From positions 85,136-149,135 of the forward strand of contig OPYK01000005.1 of the NCBI GenBank assembly GCA_900343135.1: a stretch of DNA of 64,000 nucleotides. The letters are read 5' to 3'. A program made the translations under genes and the position numbers. The stretch comes from Atopobium massiliense (GTDB lineage: Bacteria; Actinomycetota; Coriobacteriia; Coriobacteriales; Atopobiaceae). Below, one piece after another: positions 1-8,194 of this stretch. How positions within the stretch are numbered: position 1 is the first letter of the stretch; each line of letters opens with the position of its first letter. The notes below the pieces were generated by a model that did not search any database, was not told the DNA's origin, and saw only the letters and a program-made list of their open reading frames with translations.

Positions 1-30
1 GACGAGCTTGGCATAAACGAAGCGCGATAG
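1..30 (+). CDS. 3' end of an upstream gene (partial)
   Basis: The first frame reads nine residues (DELGINEAR) and then a TAG stop 10 bases before the GTG start of tatA. This fits the C-terminal tail of a gene that begins outside the window and probably shares a transcript with tatA. The product cannot be named from nine residues, and the call rests only on frame and spacing. Confidence 0.35.
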   Translation, partial: DELGINEAR

Positions 31-40
31 GGGGCATGTT

Positions 41-829
41 GTGTTTGGTATTAGCGAAACAGAGCTTGTTCTTATAGTATTGTTTGGATTCTTGCTTTTT
101 GGACCCGACAAATTGCCTGGTATGGGGCGTACTATTGGCCGTATGCTTAAGCAATTTCGTGAAGCTCAAGAAGACTTTACCGAAGTTGTGCAAAACGAAG
201 TTATGGATCCGTTTCACGATGCCGTAAATCAGGGCTCTAACGAAGATGCACAAAAAGAGGCAGAAAAACGCACACATGCGCTCGATTTAGATGCCGACGA
301 CGAAGACGCCGCTGAGCCAGCGGCAAAGCGTGAAACATTTGCTGAGCGTCGTGCGCGTCTTGAGAAAGAAAAGCGTGAAAAAGAGGAGCGCGAAAAGCGC
401 GAGAAGGAAGCACGCGAAGCAGAAGCGCACAAGAAGGAAGCTGCTGGTGCTGCGGCTGATGGCGCTGACGGTAGCGCGGCTGATAGTGCTGCGGCTGATA
501 GTGACAAAGCTACTGGTACGAATGCTGGTACAGACGCTGGCGCAGATGCTGGAACAGACGCTGCAACGGCGAACGACACTGCCGCGGCTCGTGCTGCTCA
601 GCCTTCTGCCGAACAGAACTCAAACGCAGCTGAACCTGCAGCTGCAGCTGCTCCCGTACACGAACCAGAGCCTGCACCTACAAGCGCTCAAGCGCTCTAC
701 CAGCTAAAACCGCATTCAACCTATGCCGAAAGCGCGGCTGCAAAAGAAGAGTACACGCCGCAGCTTGAAACACCCGCAGCTGAGCCTGCGCACACACATG
801 CACCTAAGGAGGACAGCTCATGCCAATAG
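41..829 (+). CDS. tatA: Sec-independent translocase protein TatA/TatB type, with long Ala/Glu-rich tail
   Basis: Membrane-anchored component of the twin-arginine translocase, which exports folded proteins together with TatC. Residues 1-20 form the short N-terminal membrane helix. The hinge FGPDKLPGMGR follows, then an amphipathic helix to about residue 55, as in TatA/TatB. The start is GTG with AGGGGG seven bases upstream. The remaining ~200 residues are unusual: a charged Lys/Glu coiled-coil-like stretch (about 75-135), then an Ala/Thr/Asp-rich, low-complexity tail. Typical TatA is under 100 residues, and long acidic tails are known mainly from actinobacterial TatB-like proteins, so the A versus B assignment is uncertain. 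It overlaps tatC by 10 bases, which supports co-translation. Confidence 0.9.
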   Translation: MFGISETELVLIVLFGFLLFGPDKLPGMGRTIGRMLKQFREAQEDFTEVVQNEVMDPFHDAVNQGSNEDAQKEAEKRTHALDLDADDEDAAEPAAKRETFAERRARLEKEKREKEEREKREKEAREAEAHKKEAAGAAADGADGSAADSAAADSDKATGTNAGTDAGADAGTDAATANDTAAARAAQPSAEQNSNAAEPAAAAAPVHEPEPAPTSAQALYQLKPHSTYAESAAAKEEYTPQLETPAAEPAHTHAPKEDSSCQ

Positions 830-1605
830 GTCCAGCCCGCATGCCCTTAATGGATCATCTGGGAGAATTACGTCGCCGTTTAACGATTATTGTGGTTTCG
901 GTTATTGCTACCGCACTTGTTGTGTATGCTGCTACGCCCGTGCTTATCGACATTATGATGGACCCCATCCAAAGCGTTCTGCCCGAAGGCTCGCGCCTTA
1001 TGGTTCTTACGGTGCTGGGCGGTTTTACCATTCGTTTTAAGGTGGCAATGTTCTTTGGTGTTATCATTTCGGCACCTATCATTATCTGGGAAGTTATGGG
1101 ATTTTTCCTGCCGGCGCTTAAGCCGCGCGAGCAAAAATGGGTAGTGCCCACTGTTGCCGCCATGGTGTCTTTGTTCATCTTTGGCATGGTATTTTGCTAC
1201 GTTGTTATTCAGCAAGCAGCACTTGGCTGGATGATTGACCAAATTACCGATTTCGCTACCGTTGCACCCGACGCCGAAGATTATCTCAACATTATTATGC
1301 TGCTCGAAATTGGCTTTGGCTTTGCCTTTCAGCTGCCGCTTGTTATTTTCTACCTGTCAATTTTCCACTTGGTTCCCTACAAAGTGTTTCGTCAGCAATG
1401 GCGTCTTATCTATGTGGGATTGCTTATTATTTCGAGTGTTGTTACGCCCGATGCATCGCCTGTAACCATGATTCTTATGTTTGCGGCGCTTGTATCGCTC
1501 TACGAAATTGCTCTTGCGGTTGCGCGCTATATTCTTATTGCGCAGCACGGCAAGGCATCACTTAGCTGGACTCGCGAAGAGTATAGTGAGCACCTAAACA
1601 ACTAG
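820..1605 (+). CDS. tatC: Sec-independent translocase protein TatC
   Basis: Multi-spanning membrane receptor that recognises twin-arginine signal peptides and nucleates TatA assembly. The N-terminus carries the family signature MDHLGELRRRL (residues 8-18), followed by about six hydrophobic segments. The length of 261 residues is normal. Start ATG 820 has AAGGAGG at 806-812, inside the end of tatA, so the two subunits are translationally coupled. A C-terminal cytoplasmic tail of about 20 polar residues ends the protein. No separate TatB is seen in the window. Confidence 0.96.
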   Translation: MPIGPARMPLMDHLGELRRRLTIIVVSVIATALVVYAATPVLIDIMMDPIQSVLPEGSRLMVLTVLGGFTIRFKVAMFFGVIISAPIIIWEVMGFFLPALKPREQKWVVPTVAAMVSLFIFGMVFCYVVIQQAALGWMIDQITDFATVAPDAEDYLNIIMLLEIGFGFAFQLPLVIFYLSIFHLVPYKVFRQQWRLIYVGLLIISSVVTPDASPVTMILMFAALVSLYEIALAVARYILIAQHGKASLSWTREEYSEHLNN

Positions 1606-1624
1606 CACCTACGCTCGAAGGCTC

Positions 1625-1638
1625 GTTGTACGTACAAC
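1625..1638. repeat. Perfect 14-bp palindrome between tatC and topA
   Basis: GTTGTACGTACAAC is its own reverse complement and lies in the 115-base gap before topA. A related CATACGTACG stretch follows about 30 bases later. It could be a regulator site for topA or a cruciform, but nothing else in the sequence decides this. Confidence 0.4.
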
Positions 1639-1720
1639 CGCGCACGCCAGCATATGTACCATACGTACGACATACTACACACGCGCTTACCAAAGCAGAT
1701 ATCTTGTATAGGGGTTTTAC

Positions 1721-4495
1721 ATGAATCTTATTGTTACCGAGAAACATGATGCTGCGCAGCAGATAGCTCGCTTACTTTCAACTGTGGGCAGCCCCAAGGC
1801 CGATAAGGTGTACGATACGCCTATCTACCGCTTTACCTATCATGGTGATGACTGCGTGTGTATTGGACTTCGCGGTCACATTATGGTGCCCGATTTTCCC
1901 GTGTCGATGCATTTTGGCCCGCGAAAAGGCTGGTATGCTACGTCGCAAGATGGCGAGCGACTTCAAAGTGCCGCGCCTGACACGCTACCTCGCCCGCCTT
2001 ACGACAAAAAACGCAAGCCCTACCTCAGTGACGGTATTGATATTAAGGGTTGGAAACTCGACAGCTTGCCCTACCTTATTTGGGCGCCTATCGAAAAGCT
2101 GCCAAGCGAAAAGGGCATTATCCGCGCGCTTAAAAACCTTGCTAAAAAGGCAAGCTCCATTGTGATTGCTACCGACTTCGATAGGGAAGGCGAGCTTATA
2201 GGCTCAGATGCGCTGCACCAAATGCAGCAGGTAGCACCCGATATTCCGGTGTTTCGTGCGCGCTATTCGGCGTTTACCAAACAAGAAATTGACACGGCGT
2301 TTTCGCATTTAGTTACCCTCGACCAAAATTTGGCCGATGCGGGTGAAAGCCGCCAGTATATCGACCTTGTGTGGGGTGCTGTGCTTACGCGCTACTTAAC
2401 GATGGCGCGTTTTAGCGGTCTTGGCAACGTACGCTCAGCAGGTCGTGTGCAAACGCCTACGCTTGCTCTTGTGGTTGAAAAAGAGCGTGAGCGGCAAGCG
2501 TTTATTCCCGAGGATTATTGGGTTATTTCGGCAACATTGCACGAAGGCGCTGAAGGCGCTGGCGCTCATGCTGATAGCGACGCTGATAAAACCGCTGCTG
2601 ATGCAGACGGCAGCTTTAAGGCAACGCACACAACCGCGCGTTTTACCAACAAATCCGAGGCAGATGCTGTGTATGCAGCCGTTAAAGACGCCAGCTGTGC
2701 GCGCATCACAAACCGCGAAGAAAAGTCGCGCACCACACGGCCTCCCGCGCCGTTTAACACTACATCTCTGCAAGCTGCTGCTGCAGCAGAGGGGCTTTCA
2801 CCTGCGCGAACGATGCGTATTGCCGAGTCGCTTTATATGGAAGGTTTAATTTCATATCCGCGCGTTGATAACACGGTGTATCCGTCGTCGCTTAATTTGC
2901 GTGAGTGCGTAACCATGCTTAAAAAGGTGCCGCAGTATCGTCCATATTGTGAACAGCTGTTGGCGCAGCCGCAGCTCCACGCTACGCGCGGCAAGCAGCA
3001 AACTACCGACCACCCGCCCATTTACCCAACGGCGCCTGCCGACCCGCAAAAGTTGCAGCCCGCAGCTTGGAAGCTGTATAACCTTATCGCGCGCCGCTTT
3101 TTAGCCACGCTGTCGCAGCAGTCGGTGAGTTTGCAAACAAAATTAACAATTGATATTAATGAGCAGCCCTTTGTTGCTACGGGTGTGGTGCTTGCAACGC
3201 CTGGTTTTCGTGCCATTTACCCATTTGGTCTGCGTAAAGACGACGTGCTTCCCAATTTGCAGCCGGGTGATGTGGCTTCGGTATTGGCTATTCAGTACGA
3301 TGCAAAACAAACGGAGCCGCCCGCGCGGTATAGCCAGGGACGCCTTATTCAGGAGATGGAAAAGCGCGGCTTGGGCACCAAATCAACGCGTGCGTCTATT
3401 ATTCAGCGTTTGTACGACGTAAAGTACCTTAAAGACGACCCCGCATGTCCGAGCCAGCTTGGTTGTGCGGTTATTGATGCGCTCTCGCAGTATGCGCCGC
3501 ACATAACAACGCCCGAGATGACAGCACAGCTCGAAGAGGATATGACAAACGTTGCCGAAGGAAGAGACACGCAAACGAGCGTGGTTTCTCACTCGCGCGC
3601 ATTATTGGCATCGATGATTGACGCGCTTATTGCGCACGTAGATGACGTGGGCGAGGCGCTGAAAGATGCTGTTACTGCTGATGCAAAAGTGGGCGTGTGC
3701 CCAACCTGCGGCAAAGACCTTGTGATGAAAAATTCGCCCAAAACGCGGTCGCATTTTGTGGGCTGCTTGGGCTGGCCTGATTGTTCGGTAACCTATCCTG
3801 TGCCAACGGGCAAAATTGAAGCACTCCAGGGCGACGCTGCGCGTTGCAGTGTGTGTGGCGCCCCCAAAGTTAAGGTGCATCCGTTTCGTGCGCGTGCGTA
3901 TGAACAGTGCATTAACCCAGCGTGTGCATCCAATCAGGAGCCCGATTTGGTGGTTGGCACGTGCAGCGTGTGTGCGCCGTTGAACAAGCCTTGCAAGCTT
4001 ATTGCGCATAAAAGTGAGCGCACCGGCAAGCGCTTTATACGTTGCGAAAATTATGAGGAGTGTCAGGTGAGCTATCCTTTGCCGCAGCGAGGCGAGCTTG
4101 AAGCAACGCAGGATACCTGCGACGCATGCGGAGCACCTGAAGTTATTGTGCACACGCAGCGTGGCCCTTGGCGCATTTGCGTGAATATGAATTGTCCTAC
4201 CAAAGCTGCGGTGGCGTCGGGTGCGCGTGGACGCGGGCGAAGTGCGAGTGCTAAAAGTGCTGGTAGTAAGGCTAAAAGCAGCAAGGCGGCCAAGAGTACT
4301 GGTGCAGCTAAGACTTCAAAGACTACTAAGACTACGCGCGCTACCAAAACTACCAAAACTACTAAAACTACTAAAACTACTAAAACTACTAAAACTACCA
4401 AAACTACCAAGGTAAAAACAACCCGTGCAAAAGCTGTTGCTGCAGACGCTGTATCAGCCGCAGATAGCGCCTCTACCACCACCCCGTTGGCATAG
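1721..4495 (+). CDS. topA: DNA topoisomerase I, type IA, archaeal-like subtype
   Basis: Relaxes negative supercoils by single-strand passage. The N-terminus MNLIVTEKHDAA and the TOPRIM acidic cluster DFDREGELIG (about residues 151-160) are clear. The catalytic tyrosine is Y379 in LISYPRVDNTVYP. Both the start and the TVYP context resemble archaeal TopA rather than the E. coli form (VIVESPAKAKT; YMRTDS). Three to four Cys-rich zinc-ribbon repeats follow (about 650-830). The last ~90 residues are basic, with tandem Lys-Thr-Thr repeats (nt about 4313-4410), probably a disordered DNA-binding tail like that of other actinobacterial TopA proteins. The start is ATG with GGGG about 7 bases upstream. 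tmk follows within 20 bases. Confidence 0.93.
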   Translation: MNLIVTEKHDAAQQIARLLSTVGSPKADKVYDTPIYRFTYHGDDCVCIGLRGHIMVPDFPVSMHFGPRKGWYATSQDGERLQSAAPDTLPRPPYDKKRKPYLSDGIDIKGWKLDSLPYLIWAPIEKLPSEKGIIRALKNLAKKASSIVIATDFDREGELIGSDALHQMQQVAPDIPVFRARYSAFTKQEIDTAFSHLVTLDQNLADAGESRQYIDLVWGAVLTRYLTMARFSGLGNVRSAGRVQTPTLALVVEKERERQAFIPEDYWVISATLHEGAEGAGAHADSDADKTAADADGSFKATHTTARFTNKSEADAVYAAVKDASCARITNREEKSRTTRPPAPFNTTSLQAAAAAEGLSPARTMRIAESLYMEGLISYPRVDNTVYPSSLNLRECVTMLKKVPQYRPYCEQLLAQPQLHATRGKQQTTDHPPIYPTAPADPQKLQPAAWKLYNLIARRFLATLSQQSVSLQTKLTIDINEQPFVATGVVLATPGFRAIYPFGLRKDDVLPNLQPGDVASVLAIQYDAKQTEPPARYSQGRLIQEMEKRGLGTKSTRASIIQRLYDVKYLKDDPACPSQLGCAVIDALSQYAPHITTPEMTAQLEEDMTNVAEGRDTQTSVVSHSRALLASMIDALIAHVDDVGEALKDAVTADAKVGVCPTCGKDLVMKNSPKTRSHFVGCLGWPDCSVTYPVPTGKIEALQGDAARCSVCGAPKVKVHPFRARAYEQCINPACASNQEPDLVVGTCSVCAPLNKPCKLIAHKSERTGKRFIRCENYEECQVSYPLPQRGELEATQDTCDACGAPEVIVHTQRGPWRICVNMNCPTKAAVASGARGRGRSASAKSAGSKAKSSKAAKSTGAAKTSKTTKTTRATKTTKTTKTTKTTKTTKTTKTTKVKTTRAKAVAADAVSAADSASTTTPLA

Positions 4496-4512
4496 TTGGG
4501 TGAGTGATGAGT

Positions 4513-5136
4513 ATGTTTATTACGTTTGAAGGCATTGACGGCTGCGGCAAAACAACGCAGGTAAAACGCCTTGTTTCGGCGTTTCGACGTGCTGGTAACA
4601 AGGTGGTGTCTCTGCGTGAGCCGGGCGGTACCACGATTTCTGAGGCAATTCGCTCGATGGTGCTTAATCCTGCGATGTCCTCGATGTGCAATGAAACTGA
4701 GCTTTTGCTCTATGAAGCAGCACGCGCACAACTCGTGCGCGAAGTAATTGAGCCTGCGCTTGCGCGCGATGTGGTTGTTGTGTGCGACCGGTATGCCGAT
4801 TCGACCTTTGCCTATCAATACGCAGCACGTGGCCTTGATAAGGAGCTTGTATGCAGGGCAAATGAGCTTGGCAGCTGCGGTGTTGTGCCCGATATTACGA
4901 TTGTGCTTGATATGGACGTTGATACTGCATACCGCCGTGCAACTGCTCAAAGCTGCGATCGTCTTGAGCAAGAAGGCAGGGAGTTTCAAACGCGCGTGCG
5001 TAATGGATATATTGAACTTGCGCGGCTGTATCCCGAGCGCGTACACCTTATTGGCGGCGATGACACCCCGCAGGCGGTGTTTAACCGTATTTGCGTTGTG
5101 CTTGGTGAGTGCAAGAAGGCCGCGGCGCTGCTGTAA
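4513..5136 (+). CDS. tmk: Thymidylate kinase
   Basis: Phosphorylates dTMP to dTDP for DNA synthesis. The P-loop is GIDGCGKTTQ (residues 7-16), the DRY motif is CDRYADSTFAYQ, and the lid region DRLEQEGREF matches the bacterial enzymes. Length is about 207 residues, as expected. The start is ambiguous: GTG 4504, ATG 4507 and ATG 4513 are all in frame. I prefer 4513 because the protein then begins MFITFEGID as homologues do and because GGGTGAG lies 9 bases upstream. It sits just after topA and before the clamp-loader gene, a common tmk-holB pairing. Confidence 0.95.
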   Translation: MFITFEGIDGCGKTTQVKRLVSAFRRAGNKVVSLREPGGTTISEAIRSMVLNPAMSSMCNETELLLYEAARAQLVREVIEPALARDVVVVCDRYADSTFAYQYAARGLDKELVCRANELGSCGVVPDITIVLDMDVDTAYRRATAQSCDRLEQEGREFQTRVRNGYIELARLYPERVHLIGGDDTPQAVFNRICVVLGECKKAAALL

Positions 5137-5154
5137 GCGGCATTGTTGTAAAAT

Positions 5155-5166
5155 GGTACGCGTACC
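5155..5166. repeat. 12-bp palindrome between tmk and holB
   Basis: GGTACGCGTACC is a perfect palindrome in the 174-base gap. A second weak hairpin (CTTTGT ... ACAAAG) follows at about 5188-5206. It may be a regulatory site or transcript hairpin; no T-run follows, so it is not a classical terminator. Confidence 0.3.
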
Positions 5167-5310
5167 TGCGGTTTGCATAGCGCTCTTTGTAGTGCACACA
5201 AAGGGCATGCTGGTGTGCGCATGGTTGATTGTGCACCTGTTATGCAGCGGCTTTTATGCCGGTGGCCGGCGTATACATGTGAGTTTTAACGGTTGAGTGT
5301 GGGGGATCTT

Positions 5311-6498
5311 TTGGCGGTATTCGACATGTCGCACGATAATGCACACATACGAGCCTTGCAGCCTCGTGTCTGTACATTTTTTCAGCGGGCGTATACAACG
5401 CAGCATCTTTCGCAAAGCTATTTGTTTATTGGCGCCGATGGTACCGGTATCGACGAGGTTGTGTGCGGCGTTGCGCAAATGCTTATGTGCCCGCATGGTG
5501 CTTGCACCAGTTGCGAGGCGTGTACGCGTGTTGCCCGCGGTGTTCATCCCGATGTACACATCCTGCAGCCCGAAAGCGCAAGCGGCTATGTTATTGCTCA
5601 AATTGAAGATCTTATTGAGCAAGCATGGCGCGGACCAATTTGCGCACAAAACAAACTGTTTGTTATTCACAAAGCGCAGCTTCTGCGTGACAACGCTGCA
5701 AATGCGCTGCTCAAGATACTTGAAGAGCCGCCTTCTCATACGCATTTTATTTTAATTGCCCGCGATGCATCCCTTGTGCTTTCTACCATTGTGTCGCGTT
5801 GTCAGTGTATCCCATTTGTAATGCCCACCCGTGCGCGCGCAGAAGAGCTTGTTGAACATGCTGCACATGTGGAGCCCGCTTCCGCGAAAGCTGCCCTGTA
5901 TGCAGCGCAAAATCCAAAGCGCGCCATTGCTATGCTTACCTGTCCCGCTTCACAAGATGTGCGCGCGCAAATTATTGCCCTTATGCAGCGCATGCATACA
6001 GCAGATAGTTGGGATATTATTGAAGCAGCTGATGCTATTGGCGAAACCATGCAGCTACCTGTAGACACTGAGGCACAAAGCCTTGCATCTGAGCTTGAAC
6101 ATACCAAAGATTTTTTGAGCAGTGCCGCAAAAAAGCAGCTTGAGCTAAAGCAAAAGCGTCAGGTAACAGCTCTTCACAAGGCGCAGCTGTTTGACAGCTT
6201 AGATATGGTGCGTGCACTTTTGCGTGATGCTTTGTGTATGGCAACAGGCATGGATGCGCAAGAAACGGACAGTGCTACCGAAGCGCCTGGTAGTGAGAGT
6301 GTGCTGGTGTGTGCCGACGCGCACGATGTGTGCGTGTTGCTCAGCCAAACATGCACACCAACAGCGCTTATAGCTGCGCTTTCGTTTATCGACACTATAC
6401 ATGAATACATTACACGCAACGTTACGCCACAATGCTGTCTTGAAGCCTTATTTGTAGGCATAAAGGAGAAGCTCTATGCCAGTAGTACTACCCGTTAA
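5311..6498 (+). CDS. holB: DNA polymerase III delta-prime subunit (clamp loader)
   Basis: AAA+ fold subunit of the clamp loader that helps load the beta clamp on DNA. The nucleotide-binding loop is degenerate (GADGTGIDEV, no GKT), as is usual for delta-prime. A zinc-binding Cys cluster (CPHGACTSCEAC) follows, and the SRC motif that carries the arginine finger is present (STIVSRCQC). The C-terminal half is the less conserved collar region. The start is uncertain: TTG 5293, TTG 5311 and ATG 5326 are in frame. I chose TTG 5311 because GGGGGA lies 4 bases upstream and the protein then keeps the N-terminal VFD seen in homologues. It overlaps ricT by 23 bases. Confidence 0.85.
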   Translation: MAVFDMSHDNAHIRALQPRVCTFFQRAYTTQHLSQSYLFIGADGTGIDEVVCGVAQMLMCPHGACTSCEACTRVARGVHPDVHILQPESASGYVIAQIEDLIEQAWRGPICAQNKLFVIHKAQLLRDNAANALLKILEEPPSHTHFILIARDASLVLSTIVSRCQCIPFVMPTRARAEELVEHAAHVEPASAKAALYAAQNPKRAIAMLTCPASQDVRAQIIALMQRMHTADSWDIIEAADAIGETMQLPVDTEAQSLASELEHTKDFLSSAAKKQLELKQKRQVTALHKAQLFDSLDMVRALLRDALCMATGMDAQETDSATEAPGSESVLVCADAHDVCVLLSQTCTPTALIAALSFIDTIHEYITRNVTPQCCLEALFVGIKEKLYASSTTR

Positions 6499-7429
6499 AT
6501 GTAAGTTTTCTGCCCATGAGCTGTGGTTTAACCCGGCGTCGAGCAATGCGCATACTGCCGATCACGTTATTTGCACCACGTCGCGCGGCCAAGTTATGGG
6601 CGTTGTTGTGGGCGAAGCCTATAGCATTTCCGATAGCCATTACGAAACCGTGTGTGGCACCTGCGAGCTTAAAAGCGTTGTGCGTGTGGCAACCGATGCC
6701 GATTTGGAGTATGCGTCTACGCTTTCTTTTAAGGCGTCAGCCGCGCTTGATGTATGTAACAGGCTGGTAGATGAGCTTAAGCTCGATATGAAGCCTGTTG
6801 GCGTTGAATATATGTTTTCGGGCGATAGCGCTGTGTGTTATTTTGTGGCGGACGATCGTATCGACTTTCGCCAGCTTGTACGTGCGCTTGGGCATGAATT
6901 GGGCGTGCGTATTGACATGCATCAGCTGGGTATTCGTGAACAATCGGCACTTGCCGGCGGCTTTGCTCATTGCGGACAAGAGCTATGCTGTGCGCGGTTT
7001 GGTCGTGGCTTTGACAGCGTGTCGATACGCATGGCAAAAGAGCAGGATTTGCCCTTAAATTCGGCAAAAATTTCGGGCGCGTGTGGCAGGCTTATGTGCT
7101 GTTTGCGCTATGAGTTTGAAGCCTATCACGATTTTAAAAAGCGTGCGCCTAAACCGCGTGCGCTTATTTCAACGCCACTTGGTGTGGCAACAGTTATTGA
7201 ACACAATACGCCCAAAGAGGAAATTGTGCTGCGGCTCGAAGACGGTAAACGCATCGTTATTGCACTGCGTGACATGGATACATCGCCGCAGGCACATGGC
7301 CATGGTGTGCAGCAGGGTTGCACGTGTAGACCCAATCGCATTACGCACGACGCGTTGGCGCGTCTTGATTCTCCCGAAATTAAAAAAGCACTTGCTGAGC
7401 TTGAAGCAAACCGCAGCTCGCAACATTAA
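6476..7429 (+). CDS. ricT: PSP1-domain protein, RicT/YaaT-like
   Basis: PSP1-family cytoplasmic protein. In Bacillus the RicT relative works with RicA/RicF, binds Fe-S clusters and promotes RNase Y-dependent mRNA maturation; whether it does so here is inference. The central region has the conserved Cys pattern CGQELCCARFG and, about 40 residues later, CGRLMCCLRYE, the cluster-binding cysteines of the family. The gene overlaps the end of holB, and AAAGGAG lies 7 bases before ATG 6476, so it is translated from the same message. A delta-prime/PSP1 neighbour pair is widespread in Gram-positive genomes. The length of 317 residues is normal. Confidence 0.88.
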   Translation: MPVVLPVKCKFSAHELWFNPASSNAHTADHVICTTSRGQVMGVVVGEAYSISDSHYETVCGTCELKSVVRVATDADLEYASTLSFKASAALDVCNRLVDELKLDMKPVGVEYMFSGDSAVCYFVADDRIDFRQLVRALGHELGVRIDMHQLGIREQSALAGGFAHCGQELCCARFGRGFDSVSIRMAKEQDLPLNSAKISGACGRLMCCLRYEFEAYHDFKKRAPKPRALISTPLGVATVIEHNTPKEEIVLRLEDGKRIVIALRDMDTSPQAHGHGVQQGCTCRPNRITHDALARLDSPEIKKALAELEANRSSQH

Positions 7430-7498
7430 CTACTACATATGACGCTCGCTATATGCTCGCGTGCAGCGTTTGCGCGCCCGCAGTTGGAAGGAACTACT

Positions 7499-7972
7499 AT
7501 GGGGTTTGGACTTAAAACAGAAGCGCATTTTAATGCGGCACATTTTCTTACCGATTTTCAGGGGAAATGCGAAAACATTCATGGTCATCGCTGGCGTGTG
7601 GTGGTGTATTTGTATGCCGATACGCTTGATACCTCGGGCGAAAACCGCGACATGCTTATCGATTTTGGTGTGTTTAAAAAGGCAGTTCGTGAAGAAGTTG
7701 CCAAGTTTGACCATCAATTTATTGTTGAGCGCGGCTCGCTTGCAAACGATACCATTGCGTGTCTTGAGCGTGAAACATTTTCGCTGCTCATGGTAGATTT
7801 TAGAACTACTGCCGAAAATTTTGCGCGTTATTTTTATACGCGTCTTTCAAGCCGCGGTTTTGGGGTGTCGCGCGTGGATGTATACGAAACGCCTAATAAC
7901 TGCGCCATATATTATGGACCTTGTGGCGGGCCTCATGACGGCTCGGATGCGTCCGTTGTACATATGGCATAA
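7499..7972 (+). CDS. queD: 6-carboxy-tetrahydropterin synthase family protein
   Basis: Pterin-fold (tunnelling fold) enzyme; QueD converts dihydroneopterin triphosphate to 6-carboxytetrahydropterin in the queuosine/7-deazaguanine pathway. Zinc ligands are His in NAAHF and the pair in HGHRW. The catalytic Cys is in GKCENIHGH, the CxxxHGH pattern of QueD. TAENFARY and VYETPNNCA also match. An upstream ATG at 7439 is in frame, but GGAAGGA six bases before ATG 7499 and the family N-terminus favour 7499 (157 residues). No other queuosine genes lie in the window, so pathway membership rests on family resemblance. Confidence 0.85.
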   Translation: MGFGLKTEAHFNAAHFLTDFQGKCENIHGHRWRVVVYLYADTLDTSGENRDMLIDFGVFKKAVREEVAKFDHQFIVERGSLANDTIACLERETFSLLMVDFRTTAENFARYFYTRLSSRGFGVSRVDVYETPNNCAIYYGPCGGPHDGSDASVVHMA

Positions 7973-8037
7973 GCTTTATGTATACCATTTTGAGCATGTA
8001 GTATGCATGCTACGAATATGTTTTGCGCCCTGCATAG

Positions 8038-8060
8038 GCACCTTGTTTTGGTGCAGTTTT
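8038..8060 (+). terminator. Probable terminator after queD
   Basis: Stem GCACC / GGTGC with a 7-base loop, followed by AGTTTTAG. The stem is short and the T-run brief, so termination may be weak. It falls in the 222-base gap between queD and the addB-like gene, where a transcript boundary is likely. Confidence 0.45.
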
Positions 8061-8194
8061 AGTGCGGTTAGTGTTGTGCAGCCCCGCACGAAACGTGCCG
8101 CGCTTACGTATGTACAATGATATGTCTAGCCTATGGAGTATCCTTATACATACGCAAAGTACGCGTATTGTTAGGCATTAAACAAAGGGGTTTC

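Noticed and set aside
229..579. Minus-strand frame opposite the tatA tail
   Set aside because: Ser/Ala-rich antisense shadow of an Ala/Glu-rich coding region.
4072..5208. 378-residue open frame on the minus strand opposite topA/tmk
   Set aside because: It exists because the KTT codon repeat reads as a Val/Leu repeat on the other strand. It has no ribosome site and overlaps two certain genes.
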